Source: Micavibrio aeruginosavorus EPB (GTDB lineage: Bacteria; Pseudomonadota; Alphaproteobacteria; Micavibrionales; Micavibrionaceae). Taken from it: 64,000 nucleotides of DNA. The notes under the pieces were generated by a model. It ran no database searches and was not told the origin of the DNA. It saw only the letters and a program-made list of their open reading frames with translations. This document shows, piece after piece, positions 35,235 to 46,000 of this stretch. The translations under genes were made by a program, and so were the position numbers. Numbering within the stretch: position 1 is the stretch's first letter; every line of letters begins with the position of its first letter. The stretch covers positions 815,444 through 879,443 of the forward strand of contig NC_020812.1 in NCBI RefSeq assembly GCF_000348745.1. Direction: 5' to 3'.

Positions 35235-37072
35235 CCAGCCTGTCGGATCACATCCAGAAATGCGGGCGCGTACCGATCCAGTTTGGATTGCCCCACACCC
35301 GGAATTTGTGCCATGGAATCCATGTAAATGGGACGGCGTGTGGCCATGGCGATTAAAGTTTTGTCATGGAAAATAACATAGGGCGGTAAATTGGCTTCGC
35401 GCGCAATTGACAGGCGCAGGGCTTTGAGCGATTCAAACAACACCCGATCGGCGTCGTTTTCCAACTCGGCCAGCGCGTTTCCAGCCTCGCGGCTTTTGCT
35501 TTGACGGCTTTCCTTCTCACGCGGAAGGCGGAGCTGCAACGTGGCTTTGTCTTTCAGAAACTGCATTCCATCCGTCGTCATCTTTAATCCGCCATGCCCC
35601 TCCAAATCAACGAAGATCAGGTTGGCGGCGACCATCTGGCGGATAAAGCTTTCCCATGTGCGACGATCAATGTCGGTGCCAATGCCCCAGGTGCTGAGCT
35701 GGTCATGGCTGTGTTTATCGGTCTGTGGTGTTGGTGTTGCCGTTAGAACGTCAATAATATGCTTTCCGCCAAACATATTCCCGGTGCGATGAATGCACGA
35801 CAGGATTTTCTGCGCCGGGATGGTTCCGTCAATGCTTTGCTGCGGCGACAGGCATGAATCGCAATTCCCGCACGGTGCTGCGTCGTCTCCGAAATATTGC
35901 AGCAGGATCTGGCGACGGCAATGGGCGGCCTCGCAATAGCCGAGCAATGCGGTCAGCTTATGGTGTTCCACGCGCTTTTGTTCGTCCGGTGCATCGGAAT
36001 TGGTGATCATCTGACGGCGCAGGGCGACATCCTGCAACCCGTACAGCATCATGGTGGTTGCGGGTAGACCATCGCGTCCGGCGCGTCCTGTTTCCTGGTA
36101 ATACGCCTCGATATTCGCGGGCAGGTCCAGATGCGCCACAAATCGCACGTCGGGCTTGTTAATCCCCATGCCAAAGGCAATGGTGGCGACAATAATAACG
36201 CCTTCTTCTTTCAGGAAACGGTTTTGATGGTTGGCCCGCGTGCGCGCATCCAGCCCCGCATGATAGGGCAGGGCCGTGTAGCCTTGGTCCAACAGCCACT
36301 GCGCCGTTTCATCCACCTTGCGGCGGGACAGGCAATAGATAATGCCGCTTTCCCCACGCGGGCGATCCTGTAAGAACGCCAGCAATTGTTTTTTCGGGTT
36401 ATCCTTCACCGCCACATCATATCGAATATTCGGGCGGTCAAACCCGGCGACGAAAATCTGGTCCAGTTTTAACTGCGCCATAATATCGCGACGTGTTGGC
36501 GCGTCGGCGGTTGCGGTCACGGCAATGCACGGCACATGCGGGTACCGATCGCGCAACGCCGACAACATCCGGTATTCGGGCCGGAAATCATGGCCCCATT
36601 GCGATACGCAATGCGCCTCATCAATCGCGATCAAGGCAATGTCGATATGGTCCAAAATATTCAGGATCGCATCCGTGACCAACCGTTCCGGTGCGATATA
36701 CACCAAATCAAGTTGCCCATTCTGCATGGCGGACAACGCCTCCTGCATCTCCTGCCAGCTCAGCGAAGAATTCAATGCCGCCGCCCGAATGCCCAATTCG
36801 CGCAGCGCGTTCACCTGATCCTGCATCAATGCGATCAACGGCGACACGACAATGCCTACACCGGGGCGGCACAGGGCCGGAATCTGATAACACAGCGACT
36901 TCCCCGCGCCGGTGGGCATCAGGGTGCAACAACTCCCCCCCGCCATCACATGCTCAATCACCGCCTGCTGATGCCCGCGAAATGAATCATAACCGAACAC
37001 GGTTTTAAGGACTGTGTCGGGGGTGTGGGCGGGTGCGTTTTGTGTATGGGCGAACATCCTGCTTTTTAACAT
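35231..37072 (-). CDS. recQ: ATP-dependent DNA helicase RecQ
   Basis: The product of about 613 residues is a 3'-5' superfamily 2 helicase. Motif I is [17 protein letters not shown], motif [22 protein letters not shown], and motif VI includes [15 protein letters not shown]. The RecQ zinc-binding cysteines are in [18 protein letters not shown] and CGNCDSC. A winged-helix RQC region and a C-terminal HRDC domain ([26 protein letters not shown]) complete the standard layout. It acts in recombination and fork repair. I use the ATG of MLKSRMFAH. The frame is open 21 codons further, and a later ATG at 37057 is also possible. Confidence 0.93.
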   Translation of the reverse strand: MLKSRMFAHTQNAPAHTPDTVLKTVFGYDSFRGHQQAVIEHVMAGGSCCTLMPTGAGKSLCYQIPALCRPGVGIVVSPLIALMQDQVNALRELGIRAAALNSSLSWQEMQEALSAMQNGQLDLVYIAPERLVTDAILNILDHIDIALIAIDEAHCVSQWGHDFRPEYRMLSALRDRYPHVPCIAVTATADAPTRRDIMAQLKLDQIFVAGFDRPNIRYDVAVKDNPKKQLLAFLQDRPRGESGIIYCLSRRKVDETAQWLLDQGYTALPYHAGLDARTRANHQNRFLKEEGVIIVATIAFGMGINKPDVRFVAHLDLPANIEAYYQETGRAGRDGLPATTMMLYGLQDVALRRQMITNSDAPDEQKRVEHHKLTALLGYCEAAHCRRQILLQYFGDDAAPCGNCDSCLSPQQSIDGTIPAQKILSCIHRTGNMFGGKHIIDVLTATPTPQTDKHSHDQLSTWGIGTDIDRRTWESFIRQMVAANLIFVDLEGHGGLKMTTDGMQFLKDKATLQLRLPREKESRQSKSREAGNALAELENDADRVLFESLKALRLSIAREANLPPYVIFHDKTLIAMATRRPIYMDSMAQIPGVGQSKLDRYAPAFLDVIRQAG

Positions 37073-37161
37073 GGGGTTCCACAGGGTAACAGCTATATTC
37101 CGCCGTTTTTTGATAAAGTTCTGTGGATATTGCAATGTTTAGCGATGCGTGATGGGCGCAA

Positions 37162-37842
37162 TTATCCTTTTATTCCAAACCATCCGACAATCATAAACGC
37201 TTGGAAGAACCGAACCGGCTGTTCAATCCCGCTGGAGCGAATGAAATTTTCCGTTTCCTCTGGAGATGTGACGGAAAGAATATTCTTTAGTAAGTGTGGA
37301 ATGTTTTTGATTGAATCGTCTGTGCCCCCCATTTGCATCTGCAACGTTTTCCATGCGCGTAGCATATCCGGAAATTCCGCGGAATTCAGATCGGAGCTGA
37401 TTTCTGTATTGATAAAATATCCGCCTGTTTTCAATCGCTGTTGCATGTCCGTGTAGAATGCAATCCGTTCATCACGCGGTATGAAATGTCCGACAAGGAT
37501 GCTCAGGACCGCGTCAAATTTTTCTGTATTGGAAACGTCATGGATATATCCATGGATCAATTCACAGGGGTTGGAAATGCCTGCATTCTTTAAATTCTGT
37601 TTGCATACCTCCAGCATTTCCATTGATGGGTCAACGCCAACGAATGACCATTTGGGGTATGCGCGGGCCAGTGACAGAATCTCGGCTCCGGTCCCGACCC
37701 CAACACACAAAATCCGTGCATCGGTGGGCAGGTCCTTTAACAGGAGACGGATCAGGAAATGCATATTATCCGCAATGGCGGCAAGCTTGTTGTTTCGCTC
37801 ATCGTAGGATTTCGAAATGTCTGCAGTGAAAAAATTAGTCAT
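37162..37842 (-). CDS. SAM-dependent methyltransferase (CmoA-like class I fold)
   Basis: The 226-residue protein has motif I ARILCVGVGTGAEILSLA, the acidic residue in FVGVDPSMEML and a post-motif region SILVGHFIPRDERIAFYTDM. These resemble the ubiE/CmoA type of small-molecule methyltransferases. The substrate is unknown. I start at the ATG of MTNFFTADISKSYDERNNKL because that segment is typical of the domain start. The open frame extends 31 codons upstream with low-complexity, non-conserved sequence. It is convergent with nothing and is separated by about 90 bases from recQ on the same strand. Confidence 0.8.
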   Translation of the reverse strand: MTNFFTADISKSYDERNNKLAAIADNMHFLIRLLLKDLPTDARILCVGVGTGAEILSLARAYPKWSFVGVDPSMEMLEVCKQNLKNAGISNPCELIHGYIHDVSNTEKFDAVLSILVGHFIPRDERIAFYTDMQQRLKTGGYFINTEISSDLNSAEFPDMLRAWKTLQMQMGGTDDSIKNIPHLLKNILSVTSPEETENFIRSSGIEQPVRFFQAFMIVGWFGIKG

Positions 37843-37951
37843 TGAACGCCCCGTGCGACTGGAATTTCCATGCCAACGGTAACGGCGCGAATCGGTAAAT
37901 GGAAGTGTGAAATGAGTGGCGGTGTGCGTAGTCATCGCCGAACTGTTCTCA

Positions 37952-37993
37952 ACAGAATTCCCTGTTTTTCAGGGAAAATACAGGGAGTTCTGT
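37952..37993. repeat. Imperfect inverted repeat in intergenic region
   Basis: ACAGAATTCCCTG (37952-37964) is complementary to CAGGGAGTTCTGT (37981-37993) at 12 of 13 positions, with a 16-base loop. No T-run follows on either side, so an operator or mRNA structure upstream of the methyltransferase is more likely than a terminator. Confidence 0.6.
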
Positions 37994-38075
37994 CGGAGTG
38001 CTGTTAAGCGATGGCGCGGGCTATTGTGTATTACATAATGCAAGATGAGGCCCGTGCTAACAATGCGTGTCTTAA

Positions 38076-38168
38076 TTAATTACGCAGTGCCCAAACGTGA
38101 TTCAGAATTTTTGCGGCCAATGTAGCCTTGTCTTGAGGAAGGAAACGCCCATAGTGCTTGGCAACCAT
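38076..38168 (-). CDS. Possible small protein of 30 residues
   Basis: The frame reads MVAKHYGRFLPQDKATLAAK and ten further residues ending HVWALRN before TAA. The composition is protein-like and forms a plausible amphipathic helix. It has no clear ribosome-binding site and could instead be the remnant C-terminus of a lost gene, since the frame is open only a few codons upstream. No homologue is recognised. Confidence 0.3.
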   Translation of the reverse strand: MVAKHYGRFLPQDKATLAAKILNHVWALRN

Positions 38169-38185
38169 ATCCAGAACATGTTTGT

Positions 38186-38199
38186 TTGATCTAAATCAA
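38186..38199. promoter_or_regulatory. FNR/DNR box upstream of moeA
   Basis: TTGAT-CTAA-ATCAA is a perfect match to the FNR/ANR/DNR consensus. Its centre is about 45 bases before the moeA ATG. With a class II spacing of 41.5 the transcript would start a few bases before the ATG, giving a very short leader. Confidence 0.85.
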
Positions 38200-38237
38200 T
38201 GTTTCCCCTTGGGAAACATAATAGGAGTCGTTTTGTT

Positions 38238-39464
38238 ATGTTGTCTTATTACGATGCTGTACAGCTTTTGCAGAAGATGGCGCTTTCTGTGGCGCCGTTG
38301 GTTGAGACCGTTCCCCTCGCGGAGGGGATTGGGCGTATTTGTGCCCAGGATGTGCATGCGCCCATTGATATACAGCCTTTTGATAATGCTGCCATGGATG
38401 GCTTTGCCGTAAAAGTCCATGATGTAGAGGGCGCAACAGAAGATCATCCCGTTCGGTTGCGAAAATGCGGGGTTGTCGCGGCGGGGCGGAATACAGATCA
38501 TGTGGCTCTTGAGGCAGGAACCTGTCTTCATGTTATGACCGGGGCTGCGATTCCCGATGGGGTTGAGGCTGTTGTCCAGATTGAGGACGTGTGTGTAGAG
38601 GGTGATATTGTTCGCTTTATGCGCCCGGCAACAGCGGGCCAGCATATTCGGCGTGCCGGCGAAGACTTCATGCAAGGTGATAGGTTGCTTTCTTGCGGAG
38701 ATACCATCACGGTTGCTCATATATTACCTTTGGCGACGTTAGGCGTTGCCACTGTAACCGTTTTCAAAAAACCAAAAGTTTTATTCATTCCAACTGGAAC
38801 CGAGATTGTGGACGATTTGAGCCAGTCTTTGCAGCATGGCGAGATTTATAACTCAAATAAATTTTATACAGTCGCGTTTCTTGCTTCTTGTGGTGCTGAT
38901 GTTGTGGTGCACGATACAATCCGTGATGATGTTGGGGCTTTTGTGGACGCACTCCGTCAGATTGATGGTCAAGGGTATGATGTTATTGTTTCCTCTGGCG
39001 CTGTTTCAAGCGGGAGTTTTGATTTCGTCCGTGATGGTTTGGAACAAGCGGGTGCTGAGGTTCTGTACCATAAAATAAAATTAAAACCGGGAAAGCCGAA
39101 TTTATTGGCCCGGATGCCTGGGGGAGGCGTGTATTTCGGGTTACCGGGAAATCCTGTCGCAACAGCGGTAGGGTTGCGTTTTTTTGTTGCGGAATACTTG
39201 AAAACCATGCGGCGGCAAAATGCGTATGAGCCGGTTTATGCGCGCGTTGTAAATGGGTTTTACAAGAAATCCGGTCTGCATATGATTTTGAAAGGGCGTA
39301 TGGAATACTGGGATGATGGATCCATTACTGTTGATATTCTCGATGGTCAAGAATCATTTAAGACCAGCCCGTTTCTCAATATGAATTGCTGGGTTCATAT
39401 GCCGGAGGATGCTGATACGATAAAATCTGGCGATGTTATTGAAACGTTCCCTTTAAATATTTAG
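38238..39464 (+). CDS. moeA: Molybdopterin molybdenumtransferase MoeA
   Basis: The 408-residue product is a full-length MoeA. It has MLSYYDAVQLLQKM at the start, then the domain-defining DIQPFDNAAMDGFAVK, the IPTGTEIVDDL strand of the MoCF-binding domain, and the C-terminal GLPGNPVATAVGLRFFV. The usual SGGVSVGDYD loop reads SGAVSSGSFDFV, a modest variation at the molybdopterin site. MoeA inserts molybdate into adenylated molybdopterin to make Moco for nitrate reductase. The ATG follows TAGGAG and an FNR box. It faces the Crp/Fnr gene, with two bases between stops. The other Moco genes are 17 kb away in the same island. Confidence 0.92.
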   Translation: MLSYYDAVQLLQKMALSVAPLVETVPLAEGIGRICAQDVHAPIDIQPFDNAAMDGFAVKVHDVEGATEDHPVRLRKCGVVAAGRNTDHVALEAGTCLHVMTGAAIPDGVEAVVQIEDVCVEGDIVRFMRPATAGQHIRRAGEDFMQGDRLLSCGDTITVAHILPLATLGVATVTVFKKPKVLFIPTGTEIVDDLSQSLQHGEIYNSNKFYTVAFLASCGADVVVHDTIRDDVGAFVDALRQIDGQGYDVIVSSGAVSSGSFDFVRDGLEQAGAEVLYHKIKLKPGKPNLLARMPGGGVYFGLPGNPVATAVGLRFFVAEYLKTMRRQNAYEPVYARVVNGFYKKSGLHMILKGRMEYWDDGSITVDILDGQESFKTSPFLNMNCWVHMPEDADTIKSGDVIETFPLNI

Positions 39465-39466
39465 GC

Positions 39467-40207
39467 TTAATTCAATGGGCATGTCCCACACCCATTATCA
39501 TGCCGGGGGCACATTGCTGCGGTATCAGAATCGCAGAAGTGACATAGGGAATAAGCGTCCTTCATGCGTATTTTTTCGTCTGATACATTGATTCCCATAG
39601 CTTGCATCTGCTTGAGTGTGCGTGAAAATGTCTCTGGCGTCATTCCCAGGTAATTGGCAATGATCTGTTTTTTAAATGGCAATGTGAACTCAAGATCATC
39701 GTGCCCCGCTTCAATATGTTTGGACAGAAAGTAATATCCGACCCGCTGTAAAGGGGATTTGATGTTCATGGCATCAATCTGATGCATCGCGCCCTTATAG
39801 TGGCGCGTGACAATACGCAGGATGTTTACTGCGAACTGTGAATCGTCCAGAACGTGTTGGCGTACGATTCGTTCCGGCATTAGCATCAATTTACATTTTG
39901 TCAGAGTCTGCGCAGCGATGGGTGAGGGGCCCCCCATAAAAAGAACGGCCTCCATACAAGTTCCTCCCGGCTCAAGAAGCCGGATAACCGCCTCGCCACC
40001 GTCTTCGTTTAGGCGAAAGGTTTTCAGGGTTCCCTCGATAACGAGATATATCCCTTCGGGCGTATCCCCTTGTTGGACAAGGAGATGGGAGGGGCCATAC
40101 TCCTGCATGACAGAATGCGAGAGAATTTTTTGCAAACTATCCTCACTCAAGCTATCGAAGAGTTGAGGCGGTGTGGACCCGGTAAAATTTTGTGGTAACG
40201 TTATCAT
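39467..40207 (-). CDS. Crp/Fnr-family regulator with C-terminal cysteine cluster
   Basis: The 246-residue protein has the cyclic-nucleotide-type beta-barrel (EDGGEAVIRLLEPGG), a dimer helix and a winged-helix domain. Its recognition helix MTPETFSRTLKQM contains the E..SR residues that read TTGAT half-sites. There is no N-terminal FNR-type cysteine motif. Instead the last 25 residues hold five cysteines and two histidines (CHFCDSDTAAMC, then CGTCPLN), an arrangement that could bind a metal or iron-sulfur centre. A perfect FNR box lies 40 bases before its start and is shared with the divergent narK, so it probably controls both. Which signal it senses is unknown. Confidence 0.85.
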   Translation of the reverse strand: MITLPQNFTGSTPPQLFDSLSEDSLQKILSHSVMQEYGPSHLLVQQGDTPEGIYLVIEGTLKTFRLNEDGGEAVIRLLEPGGTCMEAVLFMGGPSPIAAQTLTKCKLMLMPERIVRQHVLDDSQFAVNILRIVTRHYKGAMHQIDAMNIKSPLQRVGYYFLSKHIEAGHDDLEFTLPFKKQIIANYLGMTPETFSRTLKQMQAMGINVSDEKIRMKDAYSLCHFCDSDTAAMCPRHDNGCGTCPLN

Positions 40208-40247
40208 AAATTTAAAGTATTTTTGGATTTTTCATATCGTTGCTATC

Positions 40248-40261
40248 TTGATCTGAATCAA
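40248..40261. promoter_or_regulatory. FNR/DNR box between crp/fnr gene and narK
   Basis: TTGAT-CTGA-ATCAA is a perfect dyad. Its centre is about 114 bases upstream of narK and 47 upstream of the divergent regulator, which allows activation of narK and autoregulation. Confidence 0.87.
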
Positions 40262-40368
40262 GTAAGGCCCTAGGCGTACATGCAATATTAGAAGGAAAGG
40301 GAAGGTAAAGATAGCCTTTCTCGATAAAAGACCGCGGGGTCTTTCAAATCTATGACCGGAATCGGACC

Positions 40369-43011
40369 ATGAATTTTAAAACCAAACAAAAATGCGCCCT
40401 TTCCCTGACCACACTGGCGTTTACAGCCTGTTTTGCTGTGTGGACAATTTTTGCCATTATCGGTGTGCAGATTAAGCAGGATATGGGGCTGACTGACACG
40501 CAGTTCAGCCTTCTGATCGGGACGCCGATCCTGACGGGGTCTTTGGTTCGCCTATTTTTGGGTATTTGGGCCGACCAATATGGGGGGCGCCCTATTTTTC
40601 TGTCCGTTATGTTATCGTCGGCATTTTTTACATGGTGTCTGACCTATGCCGACACATATGAAATGCTCTTGTTGACAGCATTAGGAGTTGGTTTAGCGGG
40701 CGGAAGTTTTGTTGTCGGTGTGGCCTATCTGTCGAAATGGTATGAAACAGAGCGTCAGGGGACCGCTCTTGGCGTTTATGGTATGGGAAACATCGGCGCG
40801 GCCGTTACGAAATTTATCGCGCCATTCGTGATGGTATCTTATGGATGGCATATGGTCGCTCAAGCTTGGGCTATTGCTCTGGTTGTGATGGCTGTTCTGT
40901 TCTGGATCTTCACAAGAGATGAACCCCAAATCGAAGCGCAGAAAGCGGCACACGCGGCACCAAAATCAATGGCTGAATCACTAAAGCCTTTGGGTAAATT
41001 GCAGGTTTGGCGTTTTTCTCTTTATTATTTTTTCGTTTTTGGTGGTTTTGTCGCGCTGGCTCTGTGGTTGCCGCGTTATTATGTTGGCGTTTATGAAATG
41101 GACATTAAGGCTGCTGGTGTCCTTGCTGCCCTGTTTTCTGTGGCCGGATCGCTGTTCCGTGCCGTTGGTGGCTATCTGTCTGATAAATACGGTGCTCGGG
41201 CGGTTATGTACTGGACATTTATTGTCTGTGCGTTGTGCTGCTTCCTGCTGTCTTATCCAAAAACAGACTACATCGTACACGGTATTGATGGAAATATAGC
41301 CTTCAGCTTTGGTTGGGGTGTTGTTCCTTTCACAATGATTATTTTTGTTCTTGGATTTTTTATGTCCTTGGGCAAAGCGGCGATATACAAACATATTCCT
41401 GTGTACTATCCCGACAATGTTGGGCCAGTTGCGGGGATTGTCGGCTTAATCGGTGGGTTGGGTGGTTTCTTCCTGCCGCTTTGCTTTGGGTTGATGAACG
41501 ATTATCTCAATGTCTGGACCAGCTGTTTTATGTTGATGTTCGGGCTTGTATCCGTTGCCTTCCTATGGATGCATATCTCCATTCGCCTGATGGAGCGGAA
41601 AAAATTCCCTGAAATTGTTAAGCCAGCGTACTTTACAGAGTTGGAACAACAGGGGCCAGTTTTGAAAGTCTGGAAACCAGAGGACGAGGCTTTCTGGAAG
41701 AAGGAAGGCTATAAAATTGCACGTAAAAATCTTTGGCTTTCCGTGCCTGCGCTCTTTTTGGCGTTTGCGCTGTGGATGGTGTGGAGCGTTGTTGTTGTAA
41801 ACCTGCCGAAGATTGGCTTTGATTTTACAACGGAGCAATTGTTCTGGCTGACTGCTTTGCCAGGACTATCTGGTGCGACATTGCGGATTTTTTATTCTTT
41901 CATGGTTCCGATTTTTGGCGGACGCAGATGGACTGCAATCAGCACGGCGGCGTTATTAATTCCGACCATCGGGATTGGGGTGGTCGTACAAAACCCGAGC
42001 ACGCCTTATGCCGTATTTTTGATATTGGCCCTGCTCTGTGGTTTGGGCGGAGGGAATTTTGCATCAAGTATGGCGAATATTGCTTTTTTCTTCCCGAAAA
42101 AAGAAAAAGGTAATGCTCTGGCCTTGAATGCAGGCCTAGGAAATCTGGGCGTCAGCGCTGTTCAATTCTTGGTGCCAATTGTGATTGTTTATAACATTTT
42201 TGGTGGTTTTGCGGGCGGGGCGCAGGCCGCAGGCGATACCCAACTCTGGGTTCAGAATGCGGCCTTTATTTGGGCCCCGTTTATCCTATTGTCGGCAATT
42301 TTGTCGTGGTTTTTCATGAACGATATTGCTGATGTCCGGGCCTCTGTTGCGTCGCAACTGGCGATATTTGAGCGCAAGCACAATTGGATTATGTGTGTTT
42401 TGTATATTGGTACGTTTGGCTCGTTCATTGGGTTCTCTGCAGCTTTCCCGTTGTTGTCCCAATCTCAGTTCCCGGAGGTGAATGCATTGCAACTTGCATT
42501 TATGGGGCCACTGGTTGGGGCTTTGACACGCGCGGGTAGCGGGTGGATTGCAGATAAATTCGGTGGCGGTCGTGTCACAATTGGTGTTTTTGTTACCATG
42601 ATTGCCGGAACGATGGGCGTTTTATATTTCCTGTCTATCAAGACAGAGCCCGGCGCGTTTTATGGTTTCTTTGCGATGTTTCTGGTTCTGTTTGCGGCAA
42701 CCGGGGTGGGGAATGCATCAACGTTTCAGATGATTCCAGCCATTTTTTGGCAAGACCGGAAACGGGCCCTTGCTGGCCAGCCAGAGGAAGAGGTGCGTAA
42801 AGCGGCCGAGCGTGAGTCTGCCGCTGTCATTGGGTTCAGTTCTGCAATTGGTGCTTTCGGAGCGTTCTTTATACCGAAAAGTTATGGAACATCAATCGCT
42901 GCGACCGGAGGTGTTGAGGCCGCCTTATACATCTTCATCGCCTTCTACGCCGTGTGTTTGTTCCTGACATGGTTTTTCTACGTTCGCCGTTCAGCGGTGA
43001 TTAAATGTTAA
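40369..43011 (+). CDS. narK: Fused NarK1-NarK2 nitrate/nitrite transporter
   Basis: The 880-residue product contains two complete major-facilitator units, each about 12 helices, joined near residues 430-455. The first unit has GGSFVVGVAYLSKWYETERQ followed by GMGNIGAAV (NarK1-like). The second has GGGNFASSMANIAFFFPKKE followed by ALNAGLGNLGVS, the nitrate signature of NarK2. Such fusions occur in Paracoccus and other denitrifiers, where one half acts as nitrate/proton symporter and the other as nitrate/nitrite antiporter. The gene stands upstream of narG with a separate FNR box on each side. It supplies nitrate to the cytoplasmic NarG active site. Confidence 0.94.
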   Translation: MNFKTKQKCALSLTTLAFTACFAVWTIFAIIGVQIKQDMGLTDTQFSLLIGTPILTGSLVRLFLGIWADQYGGRPIFLSVMLSSAFFTWCLTYADTYEMLLLTALGVGLAGGSFVVGVAYLSKWYETERQGTALGVYGMGNIGAAVTKFIAPFVMVSYGWHMVAQAWAIALVVMAVLFWIFTRDEPQIEAQKAAHAAPKSMAESLKPLGKLQVWRFSLYYFFVFGGFVALALWLPRYYVGVYEMDIKAAGVLAALFSVAGSLFRAVGGYLSDKYGARAVMYWTFIVCALCCFLLSYPKTDYIVHGIDGNIAFSFGWGVVPFTMIIFVLGFFMSLGKAAIYKHIPVYYPDNVGPVAGIVGLIGGLGGFFLPLCFGLMNDYLNVWTSCFMLMFGLVSVAFLWMHISIRLMERKKFPEIVKPAYFTELEQQGPVLKVWKPEDEAFWKKEGYKIARKNLWLSVPALFLAFALWMVWSVVVVNLPKIGFDFTTEQLFWLTALPGLSGATLRIFYSFMVPIFGGRRWTAISTAALLIPTIGIGVVVQNPSTPYAVFLILALLCGLGGGNFASSMANIAFFFPKKEKGNALALNAGLGNLGVSAVQFLVPIVIVYNIFGGFAGGAQAAGDTQLWVQNAAFIWAPFILLSAILSWFFMNDIADVRASVASQLAIFERKHNWIMCVLYIGTFGSFIGFSAAFPLLSQSQFPEVNALQLAFMGPLVGALTRAGSGWIADKFGGGRVTIGVFVTMIAGTMGVLYFLSIKTEPGAFYGFFAMFLVLFAATGVGNASTFQMIPAIFWQDRKRALAGQPEEEVRKAAERESAAVIGFSSAIGAFGAFFIPKSYGTSIAATGGVEAALYIFIAFYAVCLFLTWFFYVRRSAVIKC

Positions 43012-43016
43012 CATTC

Positions 43017-43030
43017 TTGATTCAGATCAA
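43017..43030 (+). promoter_or_regulatory. FNR/DNR box upstream of narG
   Basis: TTGAT-TCAG-ATCAA, six bases after the narK stop. Its centre is 64 bases before the narG ATG. A CATGAAT stretch near 43053 is a suitable -10 element at class II spacing. Confidence 0.88.
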
Positions 43031-43087
43031 GGATCGCGCCCGGCGATACGGGCATGAATTGTCCAGAATGCAAAGGAGTCTGGGATA

Positions 43088-46000
43088 ATGAGCTATTTTA
43101 TTGATCGGGTTAGCTATTTTTCGCAAAAGCGCGAAACTTTCTCCAACGGGCATGGTGTAACAACCGATGAAAACCGTGGTTGGGAGAAGGGCTATCGTGA
43201 TCGCTGGGCCCATGACAAAATTGTTCGGTCAACACATGGCGTGAACTGCACGGGTTCCTGTTCGTGGAAAATCTATGTCAAAAATGGCCTGATTACTTGG
43301 GAAACGCAGCAAACCGACTATCCTCGCACGCGCCCGGACTTGCCGAACCACGAACCGCGCGGATGTGCGCGCGGGGCCAGCTATAGCTGGTATATCTATT
43401 CCGCCAATCGGCTGAAATACCCGATGGTGCGCAAGCGTCTTCTGGATATATGGCGTAAAACAAAACAGCAAGTCGGCGGCGATCCCGTCAAGGCATGGGC
43501 GGCAATTCAAGCTGATCCGGAATTGCGGGCCTCTTATCAGCGTGTGCGCGGTCGCGGCGGATTTGTGCGGGCAGGGTGGGATGAGGCGAATGAGATTGTT
43601 GCCGCATCTAATATTCATACCATTAAAATGCATGGGCCGGATCGCATTATCGGGTTCTCTCCGATTCCAGCCATGTCGATGATCTCTTATGCAGCCGGGT
43701 CGCGTTATATGTCGCTTCTGGGTGGCGTATGTATGAGCTTTTATGACTGGTATTGCGATTTACCACCATCCAGTCCTCAGACATGGGGTGAGCAGACCGA
43801 TGTGCCGGAAAGCGCGGATTGGTATAATGCTGGATTTATTATGTTGTGGGGGTCAAACGTACCCCAGACCAGGACGCCAGATGCGCATTTTATGACCGAA
43901 GCCCGGTATAAGGGGACGCAGGTTGTAACAGTTACGCCTGATTATTCCGAAGCGTCAAAGTTCGGTGATATCTGGCTGAACCCACGCCAGGGCACCGATG
44001 CCGCGATGGGTATGGCTATGGGGCATGTGATCCTGAAAGAATTCCATTTGGAACATCCATCGGAATATTTCGACGACTATTGTCGCGCTTACTCCGATAT
44101 GCCGTTTCTTGTTAAATTAGAACAACGTGATGGTCGTTTGGTTCCTGGGCGTATGGTAAGAGCTTCGGATTTTGAAGGTTGCCTGGATGAAGCAAATAAT
44201 CCGGAATGGAAGACGGTATGCTTTGATGAAGATACAGGAAATATAACGGTTCCGACGGGTTCAATCGGATTCCGTTGGGGTGAAGAGGGTAAATGGAATA
44301 TCGTTCCAACGGATTCAAAAACCAATAAAGCCATTCGGCCGCGAAAAACATTGCTTGGCGTTCATGACGATATCAAGCAAGTTTCCTTTCCGTATTTTGG
44401 CGGCCAGGCGCATGAGCATGATTATTTTCAAACTAATCAGAATGAAGATATTCTCGAGCGAAATATTCCGGTGCGTATGCTGGACTTGAACGGTGTAAAA
44501 ACACCGGTTGCTTGCGTTTTTGATTTGCTGTGCGCGCAATATGGCATTCATCGTGATGGACTCGGCGGTGATAATGTCGCCGCAAATTATGGCGATAACG
44601 TCCCATATACGCCGAAATGGCAGGAGAGCATAACAGGCGTTCCCGCAGATCAGGTGATCCAAGTGGCGCGTGCCTTTGCCCAGAACGCCCATGTGACCAA
44701 AGGCAAATCGATGATTATCATCGGTGCGGCGATGAACCACTGGTATCACATGGATATGAATTATCGCGCATGTATTAACATGCTGGTGTTCTGTGGTTGT
44801 GTGGGACAATCCGGTGGCGGATGGTCGCACTATGTAGGGCAAGAAAAGTTACGTCCGCAAACGGGATGGGCTCCATTGGCTTTTGGGCTTGATTGGACGC
44901 GCCCGCCACGCCAGCAAAATTCAACGTCATTTTTCTATGCGCATACTGATCAATGGCGTTATGAAACTTTACAGTTGGATGAAATTTTATCCCCGCTGGC
45001 GGATAAGTCGCGTTGGTCTGGCTCCTTAATTGATTGCAATATACGATCAGAACGAATGGGCTGGTTGCCATCCGCTCCGCAGCTTGAAGAAAATCCGATT
45101 GATCTGGTGAAAAAAGCCGAAGCTGATGGACGAGATCCGGTCGATTATGTTGTAGACCGTCTGACGCGCGGCGATTTGCGGATGTCGTGTGAAGATCCTG
45201 ATAATCCTGTGAACTGGCCGCGCAATATGTTTGTTTGGCGTTCAAATATTTTGGGATCAAGTGGAAAGGGTCATGAATATTTCCTGAAACACTTCTTGGG
45301 GACGCAGCATGGCGTGCAAGGAAAAGATTTGGGTGATGAAGGGAAGGGTAGGTCCAGCGAAGTTGTTTGGCACGAGCAAGCGCCGGAAGGAAAACTTGAT
45401 CTGGTCGTTACTCTGGATTTCAGAATGTCAACGACGTGCGTTTACTCTGATATTGTTCTGCCAACAGCAAGTTGGTATGAGAAGAATGACCTGAATACAT
45501 CGGACATGCATCCGTTTATTCACCCATTGTCGAAGGCGATCGACCCGGTTTGGCAAAGCCGATCTGATTGGGAGATTTACAAAGGGTTTGCTAAAAAATT
45601 CTCAGAACTCTGCGTCGGTCATCTCGGGATCGAAAAGGAAATCGTTCTCAACCCTATCCAGCACGATACGGCGGGTGAGTTGGCGCAGCCAGATGTAAAA
45701 GAGTGGCGCAAGGGCGAGTGCCCGCTGATTCCTGGAAAGACGGGACCTTCAATGAAGGTCGTTGAGCGCGACTACCCCGCTATATTTGAGCGCTTTACAA
45801 GCCTGGGGCCATTGATGGAAAAGCTGGGCAATGGTGGAAAAGGAATCGGTTGGAATACTGACCATGAAATCGACTTTCTAAAAAAACTGAATGGCGAAAA
45901 GAACGGTTTAGCAAAAATCGAAACTGATATTGATGCTTGCGAAACAGTTTTGTCCTTGGCTCCCGAGACAAACGGCGAAGTCGCTGTAAAGGCGTGGGCT

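Larger units (their letters stand above)
37843..38237. other. Intergenic region between methyltransferase and moeA
   Basis: This stretch of about 395 bases is the divergent promoter region at the left border of the anaerobic island. It contains an imperfect inverted repeat (37952-37993), a short minus-strand open frame (38076-38168) and an FNR box (38186-38199), each listed separately. CATAAT at 38217-38222 is a plausible -10 element for moeA. Nothing else is recognisable. Confidence 0.7.
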
